DNA of 64,000 bases from positions 1 through 64,000 of the forward strand of contig MQVO02000065.1 in the NCBI GenBank assembly GCA_001986395.2, read 5' to 3'. This DNA is from Irpex lacteus (Eukaryota; Basidiomycota; Agaricomycetes; Polyporales; Irpicaceae). This document shows, piece after piece, positions 31,850-42,478 of this stretch. The notes under the pieces are model-generated. The model made no database searches and was not told the DNA's origin. It was given only the letters and a program-made list of their open reading frames with translations. How positions within the stretch are numbered: the stretch's first letter is position 1; every line of letters starts with the position of its first letter. The position numbers were made by a program, and so were the translations under genes.

Positions 31850-31925
31850 TAAGCACTATTACGAGGAGTTCAGAGCAAGCGCCCACAAAACGGCGCTAGT
31901 TCTGAACTCCTCGTAATAGTGCTTA
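31850..31925. repeat. Perfect 25-bp stem hairpin
   Basis: 31850-31874 is the exact reverse complement of 31901-31925. Inside the 26-base loop, AGCGCC and GGCGCT pair again. It may be a small foldback element nested in the AT-rich element, or an RNA hairpin source. Confidence 0.8.
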
Positions 31926-32194
31926 GATAATTGGTACAAGATATAGGGCTTCTAATGTATTTTTCATCATAATTTTGCTGCAAGCTCATTTTGAGTCAGA
32001 AAAATGCGCAAAAATCAGCATATAATCACTGACATAGAGACAGGCCATCTATGCTAGAATCATGATGCTAAAGTTCTTAACCCGTATCACTACTGCTACC
32101 CTTATATCAAGTGCATTAAACCATGGGCAAATTCAAAAATGCGAAATATATTCAATATTGCTCAAATATCTTCTGAACCAGTGCAGCTATCGAA

Positions 32195-32440
32195 ATTCTG
32201 AGATTAGATTCAGAATCCTGGGCAAAATCCGGTCCAGAAAACATATTTTTCTTTATGACAGCAGCATATGTTTGTGTCATGTGACATCATTCCAAAGGAG
32301 TAAAACGACAAAATAAGCGCCCAAGCGCCCAAAAAGGCGGTGAGCTCACATCATTACCCTTTTAGGCAATCTGAAGCGGAAGCAGGTGTCTGTTAGCCAT
32401 TTGATGGGCTGGAAACATTGATGTGGCCACTTTTCAGGCT
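32195..32440 (+). repeat. Internal duplicated segment, copy B
   Basis: Diverged partner of 31430-31680, about 765 bp away. It contains GGGCAAAATCCGG, AGAAAACATAT, AAAGGAGTAAAACGA, AATAAGCGCCC and ATTACCCTTTT. Confidence 0.55.
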
Positions 32441-32910
32441 TTTAATAAAATAGAAGCCCATGTACCTACCATTTTTGGGTTGTGATCTGCTTACTAGTAT
32501 GATATTAGCCAATAATGGAGGTCAAATATTTTGCTTCCGCAGTTTTGGCTCTTTTTAGCTAAACTTGATTATGTACCTCCTCAGCTCAGAAGGCTGCAAG
32601 TTCCAATCCCCTCGGTGCCACTTTTTTATCTTGCTAAAACTCTATCACAACATAGTACAAAAAACATGATAAAATGATAATACAATCTGTAAATACATTA
32701 ATCATTTTATTACTACTGAACATAGGATATAGAACCAGTGACATTGAGATTGGATATGATTTGGTTGTCCACTAATGGTATGCTGTAGATCAACATGTAT
32801 GAATGTAATTTTGAGTCGTAGAAATATACAAACACGTTCAGTGATTATTTTACGCAATTTGTGGCATTTTTTGAATGTCACATGGTCAGAAATGAGCAAG
32901 TTATAAAATG

Positions 32911-32980
32911 TGACCCAAGGGGGAATTGAACCCGCAACCTTCTGAAGCAGCTGGTGCAAGTTGCTTGCGCACTTGGGCGC
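32911..32980 (-). other. tRNA-like remnant (possible SINE head)
   Basis: On the minus strand a B-box-like GCGGGTTCAATTCCCCC is followed by TTGGGTCA, which can pair with CCCAAG about 60 bases upstream, as in an acceptor stem. The D-arm and anticodon arm do not fold cleanly, so it is not a working tRNA. It resembles a tRNA-derived SINE head or a tRNA pseudogene. Confidence 0.4.
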
Positions 32981-33314
32981 TTTGGTCTGAGTTTAGCTGA
33001 GTTTGAATCTCAAGTCCTCATCCAAAGCCATCCAGCCCATATCTTTTCTTACAGACCATATTAGTTCAGGATTATATTATCATCTGAAAGGTCTTCTCGA
33101 TAGCTACAATTTGGTGTACTAAACTTGTGAAATGAGCAAGATTTGACTTCACAATTCACAAAATACAGTTGTTGTTACACAAGTATTACTGTAGTAACAA
33201 GGATAACAAGCAGAACTCCCACGGTTTGGCAACGAAATCCGTCACTTACAAGCGCCGTAAATGCAGCACATCGTATTGAGACGATTCTACTTCGTTACAC
33301 TCAGGAATCGTAAC

Positions 33315-36252
33315 ATGGCTTTCCGACAGTGTGTCACGAAGAGACGGAGTCATTGACTTTGTATGGGTGGACCCTGAGCGAGGAACAGTTGGGAGTCTGT
33401 TTGTAGACGAAAAAGAACGGATGGGAAGCGACCACGCCATACTGCGATGGGAGCTGCCAATTGGAGCCGAGGCTGAAAGTGCTGAGCCAAGCGTTAAGCG
33501 AGGGTCAAAGGAAGGAGCGGAGTATGTTAAGGCATGTCGCTCACTACTAAACGCAATGCCCCTTGAGTTTGAATCCAGAGAGCATGTTGAAGGTATTGGC
33601 AACTTGATGGAAGAGCATCTAGGGAACATATGGAGGAAATATGCTACTACTCCGAAACCATCACGACACTCAAAGTCGTGGTGGAGTCGTGAGTGCAGCA
33701 CCTGGGCAAAAGAACTTCGCGAGCTGAAGCTACAGCAAAAGGAACTTGGTGGAGAAAGAAAGCGGTGGCAAACCCGTATGGTCAGAGAACACGACCACAA
33801 CTCCAACCTATCACGGCAACAGATGATCATGCGCCTAACAGTCGAGATTGCGTCGATCACTTTGCATATTGACCGTGCAAACAAACGCCTTAAGGGTGCG
33901 ATCCGTAGAGCAAAACGAGACTTCTTCGATGAAGCGATTGCTAAGGTGCACCCGTCTCGCATATGGGATCTAGTCGAGTGGACTAAACCACGTAAACTAT
34001 CTGCGACAACAGGATTAGTTGATAGCGAGGGAAAGCCAGTTGACGAACCTGAGAAGCTGGCAGAGGTGTTCCAAGAGCAGTTCACGCCCAAAAACCCACG
34101 CCAAGTTGATATGTCAATTTTGGATGACATCCCGCAACAGGAAGAGCGGCCCTTCAACCCAATAAGTGAACGGGAGATTCGTGAAGCGTTGAGCGACACG
34201 AGTAACTTCTCTGCGCCTGGGCCTGACAATCTGAGCTGGTTCTGGCTGAAGCGCATAGTCACTGACCTGACTGCATGTGAGTGTGACAGCCCAGAGCATG
34301 TAGGACAGCACACCAACATTGAGGAGCAGATGGCGGCCTACTATAATGCATGCATTCAGTATGGCATTCATCCAACTATTTTCAAAAAGTCACGGACCGT
34401 AGTAATTCCTAAACCCAACAAACCGGACTATTCCAAGGCAAAGGCGTACCGCCCCATCGTCCTTCTGAATTGTCTTGGGAAACTGATGGAGAAGGTTATT
34501 GCAAGACGAATGCAATTTGATGCACAGAAGTTTGGGCTTATGCATGCCTGCCAGTTTGGAGGAGCGATGCAACATAGCACCCAGGATGCGGGCATCCAGC
34601 TTGTACATAGCGTTCAGCAGGCGTGGGGGCAGAAGATTGACTCCTCAGCACTGTTGCTGGACGTTGCGCAATTCTTCCCATCTGCTAATCACGAAATGAT
34701 GTCAGCAATACTTGGCAAGCATGGGTTTGACAAGAAACTGTGTACATACTTTGGCGACTACCTTATGGGTCGTCAAACGGAATTTCTATTCAACGGACAT
34801 CGATCAAAACCTACTGAGTTTTCAACCGGTGTTGGGCAAGGGTCAGCGCTATCACCAGTACTTACCGGACTGTACATTGCACCGGTACTGCACCTTATTG
34901 CACCTGCGGGAAAGGTACTTGAAGGAAATGCCACCTTGCAGTTCTTCGTGGATGATGGCCTGATACACGTCGCAAGTAAGCAGGCGAACCACAATAGACA
35001 AGACGGATTGAACCACAATAATGAGCTGATTGCGAAGATCTTTAAGTCTGTCGTCACCAACCTCGGCCGCCTAGGACTTGGTGTCGAAGCGGACAAACTT
35101 GAGCTGATGCACTTTAGACGTGCACAAGACGCACTATGGAGTCCAGAAGAACCGTTAGGTCCCAAACTTGAGCTAACGGTAGACGGACAGACTCACACAG
35201 TTGTTCCCCAAAGCAAAATGCGATACCTAGGATTCTTCCTAGACCCAAAGCTAACGTTCAAGGAGAATATACGCTTCTACGCAACCAAAGCATCCAGCAC
35301 GATACAAGCACTAAGAATGCTGGGCAACTCCGCACGAGGCCTGCCTCCCAAAGACAAGAGACGTCTGTACATATCAAACGTTCTGCCAATTCTGACGTAC
35401 GGGGCCCAGCTATGGTGGCATCCGCAATGGAAAGGGCGCAAGTGGATTGCGAAGGAGCTTCAGAAAACTCAGAACAAAGCTGCGCGATGGATTATTGGCG
35501 CATTCCGCACTACACCGATTGGTGCTCTCGAGATGATGGCTGGATTGTTTCCTATAAAACATCAGATTGATAAGTATATGAAGAAGGCGTGCTTACGCAC
35601 ACGTATTCTACACAAGGGACACCCAACCAGAGCCCACCTCATGCGCCCCTGGGCCATGAACAAGCACAACATCAAGTCACCTATGCCACTTACCGGCAAG
35701 GTGTCCAAAGACGGTACAACGCCCATGAGTCACATCAACACGCTTGGGCAGGCAAGCACAGAGGCATTTGATGTGCTGCATGATGAGTGTAGACCTGGTG
35801 GAAGATTGCTAGACATGTTCGCCAACCAAGTAGTATGTCACTTGGACAATATCGGGGGAGACACAGCACCCACAAAATCACAAAAAGAAAGGTTGGCTGA
35901 GTGGATTCGCACAAAGCTGAACCCCCTCATCGAGGGCATTGAGCGTGATCAGTCAGCTGCTATGGTTTTCACTGATGGTTCACAAAAGAAAAGCAATGAT
36001 CATACCGGGAAGGTTGCAGCAGGTGCTGCATGGCTCGTCCGAGTGGGTGGCAAAACTGTGCGAGGCCGGTTTGGATGTGGGCAAGCCACACCGTATGATG
36101 CTGAGATGGCAGCTCTGGCGTGTGGACTGCGTAAGGCAATTGACCAGCTATCAGAATCAATAACAGACGTGCATGTCTTCGCAGATAATCAGGCGGCGCT
36201 CACCTCCATCTTAGCAGCAGGGCATGGTCCTGCTCAGTTAACATCAGTCGCT
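33315..36252 (+). pseudogene. LINE ORF2, part 3: end of endonuclease, reverse transcriptase, first half of RNase H
   Basis: It begins with the end of the endonuclease (GVIDFVWVDPE, then GSDHAILRW). The RT domain has AYRPIVLLNCLGKLMEK, LLLDVAQFFPS, GVGQGSALSP and FFVDDGLIHV, with the two catalytic Asp in FVDD. RNase H starts at VFTDGSQ (about 35970), with DAEMAALACGL and VFADNQAAL. The frame is intact but is cut at 36252 by the 1.8-kb element; the short run-on to 36465 belongs to that insert. The QFFPS and GVGQGSALSP motifs are typical of fungal Tad-like LINEs. Confidence 0.88.
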
Positions 36253-38042
36253 CATCTGGAAAAACGGAAAGTGGTGCACAGTGATATGTATCATGTGTAC
36301 CCTTTGTACCTGGCTACCTACCCCCCATGTATATACTCCTGTATACCACCCGCGAGACATCTGTACCGGTGTACACTCATCTGTACCACTACACAGAGCA
36401 CAGCGAGAATGCCTACCGCTATCAACTCTTCGGATCTCACTCGAAATTCATCGCACTCGTGGTAATCAAGGCAGTAATAGACATAGATAGAATGCATTAT
36501 CATTATCACAACTGGTATTATACATGTAGACTACATAGTATGATTACTATGTTAGGTACTACTTTGACCTACGTATGATAATATGGCGGCGCTGCTACAC
36601 ACCGACCATTACATGCGCACCCAAGATGTTTCAACAGCATACCAATGAACATGCAGTACCCGGGAAGGTAGGAACAGGGCCAACAGGCAGGAGAGTGCGG
36701 ATATTTGGACAAGGTACCCTGGAAAGGCCGAAGCGTGAGGCAAGCACGTGGAACACGAAGCACACAAACACATACCCATGATACTCCAGCTACGGCGGGG
36801 CCATGGCATACACAGGCAGCGGGTCTACCTAAGCTAGATGGCAGATGAGTGCACAGATGAAGACCCAAAATTATAATACGTACTGTATTTTTCATAGCGA
36901 GCAGAGATGTGACTGGATCTACATCAGGATATGAATTAGATATACGTTATGAGAACGACGTGGCCAGATACGCACCTTCAACATCATGTTTAGCACCGGA
37001 CAGCACTCTTCAACCGTCACAAGTCCTAGAAGATGGGCTGCGGAATTCAAAGCCGACCAAACGACTGAGCAAGGCGAGAACTTTTCATGAGCGGCTCGTA
37101 CACACCTGCTAGGTATGTGACACGATGAGCTCGTGGTACGTATGGAGCGCCTGCGCTACCTGAAACCTTTTACAGCGTTAGCGAGAGGATACAGAAAGAC
37201 GTGGACGTGAGTGCGGAATGTAATACGATGGGCACGACGCGGGTACGAGGGGACACAACGAGCAGGCAAATCGGCGCGAGGGATGGACTACAAGGGATGG
37301 CGTGACGATAGGCCGTTTCAAGGCCAGACACTCATAGCTCGTGAGAGACAGAAGGGCTGTCGATGGCCAGGAAAGGTAGCGGGCGAGGTCATGGCAGAGA
37401 GGAAGGAACGGGAACGGGGAAGAAAGCAACCCGCGGATCTGAGTCGTGCGAGCAATCAACAAAGTCATGTGACTGGCGTCTAAATGGCGCTTACTAGTGA
37501 ACGTCGAACTGCACGAGTTACAAGTACTATCTATTAGTACTTTGTGTACGTAGCACTGGCGTTGATGATTATTGCAGGTTATAGCTCTAAAATACCCGAG
37601 CTCCTTCGAACATTGAGTACTTCTATACTTTCATACTTTGGCACATGTCTTCATCACTCACATTGGTGCGTCCTAACGAATCGGTTTCCGTAATAGTAAT
37701 GATGATTATCTGTCAGTATTCAGGTCGTCATCGAGACCGCGATTACTTATGCTACATAGCTATGTATGACATCAGACATGTCGACTGAAGGTCCGTATGA
37801 GCGGCTGTGAAAATGCACATGCGCTCGAGCCTCGGCCTGCTCACTAGTACTGACGAAACACTTCAAACACGATGATTACCTTAGGCCGCTCTATAATATA
37901 TCATGCCATCCCAACAGTAATATGTATTGGTCTGTACTGGTATGTAATAAGACAAATGCTAGAAATGGTATACACGGTAGGTACAGTATCCAGCGGTACA
38001 GACTGCGCACTGCGGGTATGCGCAATTCCCTTTTTCCTGATG
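36253..38042. mobile_element. 1.8-kb element with 17-bp imperfect inverted ends, no transposase
   Basis: The left end CATCTGGAAAAACGGAA and right end TTCCCTTTTTCCTGATG pair at 15 of 17 bases. The target duplication is short: CT, or GCT if one base is shared (36250-36252/38042-38044). Removing it joins ..QLTSVA to ACASVRQW in frame and restores the RNase H domain. Subterminal TGTACC copies occur on the left (four within 140 bp of the end) and as GGTACA on the right (two), as in CACTA/EnSpm-type elements where transposase binds such repeats. It has no long coding frame, so it is non-autonomous. The CACTA/Plavaka-like assignment is an inference. Confidence 0.75.
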
Positions 38043-38044
38043 CT

Positions 38045-39046
38045 GCATGTGCATCAGTACGTCAATGGCTGGAGGCGTCCCCAAACCATCAAATCCACTT
38101 GTGGTGGTGCCCGGGACATATGGGAGTCCACTGGAACAATGAAGTCGACCGTGAAGCGGGCCTTGCAACGTCCGAGCTGTGCGAGGATATCTCATTTGCA
38201 TATGCACGCCAGCGCATTACAGCACAAGCTTATGAGGCATGGCAGAAAGACATGCAGAGCCCTGCGTACCGGGGAAGAAATACCCTGATTCAAAGCACTG
38301 ACTTCGAGAAGTGCAAGCACAACTCAGCAAACTGGTTCCTGCGCACTGCCGGAAAGAATACCACGCACCTTGCACGGCTGTCGCGGTTTGTCAGTGGTCA
38401 CTTCCCACATGGCAGCTTCCGCGAGCGGTTCAACTTTGAAGGAAACCAAAGTTGTTTATGTGGGAAAGCGTCTGTGGAAACTCGAGACCACATCTGGTTC
38501 GACTGTGAGCTGTGGATCCGGAAACACAAGCCTCCGGACATAGATGAGAGACAAAGAACACCGGAAGGAGGGCGACGGAGGGATGCGCTTGACTTTCGGT
38601 CACCCACACCTCCAGGAATGGATTGGAGGGAGCATATACTGGCAGAATGGCGCGAGTCACCACCAGACCTGGAGGATGTTGCAGAGTTCCTGCGGCTGAA
38701 CCCTGTGGTGGGCACGTTCCAGTGGTTGGAACTGGTCGACCAAGCGATAGCTGACAGAGAGCAGGGTGTGACCAACTCTATGGCACTACTGAAAACTGAG
38801 ATACATACTCGTATACGTCAGCGGGCATACGCACGATGGACACAAGCGTTCCCGAGACGAACACTCACCGAGTTTAATGGAAAGTTTGCGCAAGCTGCGC
38901 TAAGTCTCATTGAATCACGCCACACTCTGGACGATGCTGGCCGGATTCAGACCTTGGTCGAGTTTGGCATCTCAGCAGCTGACGCGAAGGAGCTGATGCA
39001 TGCTGAGACAACCGCACGACGGCGCCTGAGGCCGCAGGTAAGATGA
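38045..39046 (+). pseudogene. LINE ORF2, part 4: end of RNase H and C-terminal CCHC region
   Basis: The RNase H domain ends with WWCPGHMGVHWNNEVDREA. A cysteine/histidine motif CLCGKASVETRDHIWFDC follows, common near the end of LINE ORF2 proteins. A basic helical tail runs to the TGA at 39044-39046. With parts 1-3 the frame adds up to 1597 codons. Confidence 0.88.
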
Positions 39047-39234
39047 TGTCATAGAGACCGGTTTCACCTCAATGTAAGGAACCCCGCCGGCACGTATGAC
39101 ATCATACCTTCTTGAAGACCATGGCCAATCTCTTTCCCTCATCCTTTTCCTTTCCTCGTCAGTAGCAGTAGTATATATTAGGTGTACATGTACCTCGCCG
39201 TACGCACTATAAATCCCAGGAACCCAAAAAAAAA
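39047..39234 (+). other. LINE 3' UTR and A9 tail
   Basis: About 180 bp followed by nine A's (39226-39234), then the right copy of the target duplication GAGCGAGGATGTG (39235-39247). Confidence 0.8.
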
Positions 39235-39247
39235 GAGCGAGGATGTG

Positions 39248-39779
39248 AACAATACTATGGTGGAGGTTTAGTGACGGGGAGGAAGGTTGAACGTCAGGTG
39301 CTGTCGCTTGCTACAATTGGGATGACGATGAAAGTACCGCTACGAGGGTGTATGAGCTCGGCGAGGCTAAGACAATATGATGGTTAGACGGTTACGCTAG
39401 AAGGGAAGGCGGTGGTGGTGCATATGCTGGTGGCGGTGATGGGAGGGCGTTCTCCAGCGGTTTTGTGTGCCTGAGGCTTCTTCAAGTTTCTTCTCATTTC
39501 AACTCTCTCTCCCGATTCAAATGTTGATTTATTTCTCTATACCTCAGTTTCCGACTGGTATTGCTCGTGTCTACTCTTTTATGAACCCCCTTTTTAAATC
39601 ATCTCGTTTATCGTTTACTAGTACGCCTGCTCATGAATTCAAGATCGTTATATCCATCCGAGTCGTATTGTACGAATCACTGAACCTGAATATACATGTT
39701 AGAGTGGGTCGCCTGGTATACTACGATGCAATACCACAGGAACTACTACAATCATATTAGGTGTGCTATGTACTAAGTA
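39248..39779 (+). other. Intergenic, continues the duplicated unit beyond the LINE
   Basis: Collinear with 46640-47215 (shared GAAGGCGGTGGTGGTGCATAT-type stretch, CTCTCTCCCGATTCAAAT and TTATTTCTCTATACC). No gene is seen. Confidence 0.5.
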
Positions 39780-39839
39780 TATGTCGAGAAGATGGTGACG
39801 GTACTATACATCGTACAGGTGGTGTATAATATTCTACAC

Positions 39840-40050
39840 AGAGTGGTGACAGCCAAGAAGCCAAAAGATGAATGCTACAGATTCGGTCACGAAGAGGTAC
39901 AAGAAGATGTGACCTCCAAGAAACCAAGAAATTCCAAGAAAGAAAGAAAGTATGCTACAGGGTTGGTCACAAAGGGTGGTAGTGAGGATGTGTTGATCGG
40001 TGACCGCCAAGAAGTTCCAAGAAAGATGTATGCTACAGATTAGGCCACGA
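39840..40050 (+). repeat. GTGACC..GGTCAC short repeat units, second block
   Basis: Three units, GTGACAGCC..GGTCAC, GTGACCTCC..GGTCAC and GTGACCGCC..AGGCCAC, related to those at 8700-8990 and 47275-47485. They lie in the 3' flank of the second Zn2Cys6 gene. Confidence 0.6.
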
Positions 40051-40192
40051 AGTCGGAGGTTCAAATCATAGGGAGGTCGAGGTTGAGAGTCGGAATGTGA
40101 GTTGAATGAGGGTAGTTAGATCAAGAAGTTGGAGGACCGACGTCCGGAAGAGACATTCAAGTTGGGGCAGCTGTAGTTGAACGTTTTGATGC

Positions 40193-41464
40193 TCAAGGTG
40201 ATTCGGAGGGAGGGAGTGCGCATTGGCCAGTGTTCTTAGACTTCGACGTCGACTTGCGTTTCGAGTTCGAACCTCCGAATCGTTGCCCGCGGTACGACAC
40301 GGTCGGGAAGACGCACTCTCCTCCGTGGTTCAGGCGAATGCACGATCTGTTATCCCATCAGCTCTCTCGCCAATCGCCATGCACAATCAATTTGAATGCA
40401 AGACAACGATAACGGCGATGATGAGAGCAAGACAAAGTAATGGTGAAGGAAAGTCAGACGTACTTGCAAACTCCACCCTCCTGCTGCCCCCCACACCGAA
40501 TCTTACGCCGCCTGCAGAAGGTGCACGCGATAGGCGTGGAGTTCTTGATGCCTTTGGTTCGTCGCTTTCTGGGTCTTTCGTGCGGGTTGACGAAGGTATA
40601 GTGAACCGCCTCCTCAGCTTCACCAGCATCATGATCAGGGATGATGGTCGAGTACGGTGCGTCTTCCATGTTGATGCTTGGCGCGTTAGACGAGGATAAC
40701 TCGGAGGAAGAGCTTGACGAGATAGTAGGTAAGGGCAATCGTGAAGAAACGATGGGAGTAGGTGGGCTTGCGGTGAGAGCGGCGAACGAGGTACTAGTAA
40801 ACCAGGGTGGGTTCAACGAGGTCGTGGCAATTGGACTAGTATCTGCAACAGAGGGTGAGCTTGCGTCATCAGTAGTCGGAGTGATCATTGGGTAGTCGAC
40901 TTGGTCGGGGAAGCACAAGTATTCAGAAAGCTGCGGTTGGGGTTGAAGTAGAGGAGCGGTTTCTGTGGGTGACGTGCTGGGCGAGACAGAAGCTGCGCTG
41001 GGATTTGTATCGAGATCATAGCTAAGATGAGCGGCGTCCGAGTCCTCATAGGTGAAGTGCCAGTATTCAGTGAGTTCTGGCTCAGGTTGGAATAAAGGAG
41101 TGTCTTCGGCGGGCTCGGTTTTAATGGCCAGTTTGGTGGCTGTCAATGCAGAGAGTAGGTTAGTAGGCAGCGAAGAGCGGGAAGGCGTACGCTGCTACCT
41201 GGCAAGCTGTCTGCGGGCGGATCGCAGAGGAGCGAGTAGTGTATCTCATTGAACGGTTCTTCCGTTGGGTAAAGCAATGCCAAAGGGAAGCACTAAACAG
41301 AGTACGAACATGTCAGTGTACGGGTAAGGTATAGCACGACAGGAGAAACGCACATTCCATGGATCCGTCTCGGGCTGCAACAGTGCCTGAGCTACAAAGC
41401 TCTCGTCCACGATGTCTTGAGCATCATATAGCAAGCTCTGCAAGTCGTAGTCGTCAACCGACAT
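40193..41464 (-). CDS. Zn(II)2Cys6 fungal-type transcription factor, copy 2
   Basis: Exons on the minus strand are 41464-41354, 41292-41199, 41139-40464 and 40346-40193 (344 aa); phases agree with copies 1 and 3. The zinc cluster is C-terminal: CTFCRRRKIRC, C-x8-C spacing to Cys4, then SCIRLNHGGEC after the last intron. A basic RPRKRRTKGIKN precedes it. The N-terminus MSVDDYDLQSLLYDAQDIVDES matches the other copies, followed by an acidic, Ser/Pro-rich middle about 43 residues shorter than in copies 1 and 3. The first intron has a GTGCGT donor. It lies on the far side of the LINE block and is divergent from the third chimera. Confidence 0.85.
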
Positions 41465-41479
41465 TACAGCATGAGGATT

Positions 41480-42320
41480 CGGGGGCCACAGCGAAAAAGA
41501 ATGACAAAACTCACCCGCAGCTGGGAATATAAGACGTTGCGATGGCTCACCCAGATATAGCTAGAAGTCATGAGCTCCGCCTCATGACACGTTCTAGCAC
41601 GTCCAGGGTGGATGATGAACATAATAATTACACCCAATAATTCTCTGTTACCCGATGAGAGAAAACGGCCAGTCCGAGCTCGCTCCGAGGTGCCAGAGAT
41701 GCGCTTGCACTGTCTACCGGCAAGAATCAGCATATCCGATCAGCGTGTAAATAAGGTACACCGAAACTTACGCACGAAATACGATCATGAGAAGTGTAGC
41801 GAGGGCCCCTCCAGGTACAGCTAGAAGTCCCGCCTGATGACGCGTCACGCGTTCTAGCACACCGCCCAGGGTCGGTATAATTGCTCCCAATAAAGAGCAA
41901 TGATCTTTTACACAGGAAAGCTTGCACCGAGATGGAGACGCGCTCGCGCCAAGGAGCAGGGTATCAGCGTGTCAATGAGGTACCGTACAGCGCATGGTAC
42001 TCACCTCACACGGATCGGCAACAAAACACGAATCACAAACATCTCATCGTGCCTGAGAATCCTGTTTCCTGAGTCAGCCAGTAGGCCATGCAATTCGCAG
42101 GCTTCACTAGTGGTCATGCATCAGCATTCGGGGTCAGGAGAGATTCGAAATGACGAAACTCACCCACGAGTTGTAAGACGATGTAGTGATTCCGCACCTA
42201 GATACAGCTAGAAGCTGTGCTCCGCGTTCTAGCACATCGCTCCGGGCTGGTATAATTGCGTTCAATAAAGAAGTAATGATCAATGATAATCGTACGCTCG
42301 ATGAGAGAAAAGTCACGGTC
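41480..42320. repeat. Three diverged intergenic modules, second block
   Basis: Inverted 7-mers GCTAGAA/TTCTAGC lie at 41560-41566/41592-41598, 41820-41826/41852-41858 and 42207-42213/42227-42233. The other module words (TGACGAAACTCACC, AATAAAGA, GATGAGAGAAAA) recur as at 10590. CACGTG follows at 42370-42375. Confidence 0.65.
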
Positions 42321-42478
42321 ACGGTGCAGCTCCGAGACTGAGACGCCCTCGCGCTGTCTAAATTACAGTCACGTGGTCGCGCGTCTCAGCGCTCCTTAAG
42401 CTTCAAGTTGCTCTTCAAGTTGTCGGTTCAGCTTCTCTGTTCACCTCCAGCGACACCCACACCGAACCGACGACGACA

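Larger units (their letters stand above)
30985..33309. mobile_element. 2325-bp AT-rich element with 9-bp inverted ends and 5-bp target duplication
   Basis: The ends are GATTCCTGA..TCAGGAATC, flanked by the direct repeat GTAAC (30980-30984 and 33310-33314). Removing it with one GTAAC restores the LINE frame exactly (..KWQ-VTWLSD..). There is no transposase: the longest frames are short, AT-driven chance frames. The content is composite: a duplicated segment (about 31430-31680 versus 32195-32440), a long perfect hairpin (31850-31925) and a tRNA-like piece (32911-32980). The superfamily is unknown; TSD length and end sequence match none that I can name with confidence. The base composition is clearly more AT-rich than everything around it. 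Confidence 0.8.
15889..39234 (+). mobile_element. Full-length Tad-like LINE (non-LTR retrotransposon), split by three later insertions
   Basis: The element is flanked by a perfect 13-bp target-site duplication GAGCGAGGATGTG (15876-15888 and 39235-39247) and ends in nine A's (39226-39234). Without its three inserts it is about 7.6 kb: a 643-bp 5' UTR, ORF1 with zinc knuckles, a 61-bp spacer, ORF2 (APE-type endonuclease, reverse transcriptase, RNase H, C-terminal CCHC) and a short 3' UTR. Endonuclease plus RNase H plus zinc-knuckle ORF1 fits the fungal Tad1 clade, based on known domain order. The full length, intact frames and perfect duplication point to a fairly recent arrival. The inserts are at 18542-30148, 30985-33309 and 36253-38042. 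Confidence 0.9.

Noticed and set aside
32580..32630. A second tRNA-like piece (AAGTTCCAATCCCCTCGGTGCCA before a T run)
   Set aside because: The T-arm stem does not pair and no upstream arms are visible; too weak to list as a feature.
33246..34319. 357-codon minus-strand frame
   Set aside because: Antisense to the LINE reverse transcriptase, whose motifs are clear on the plus strand.
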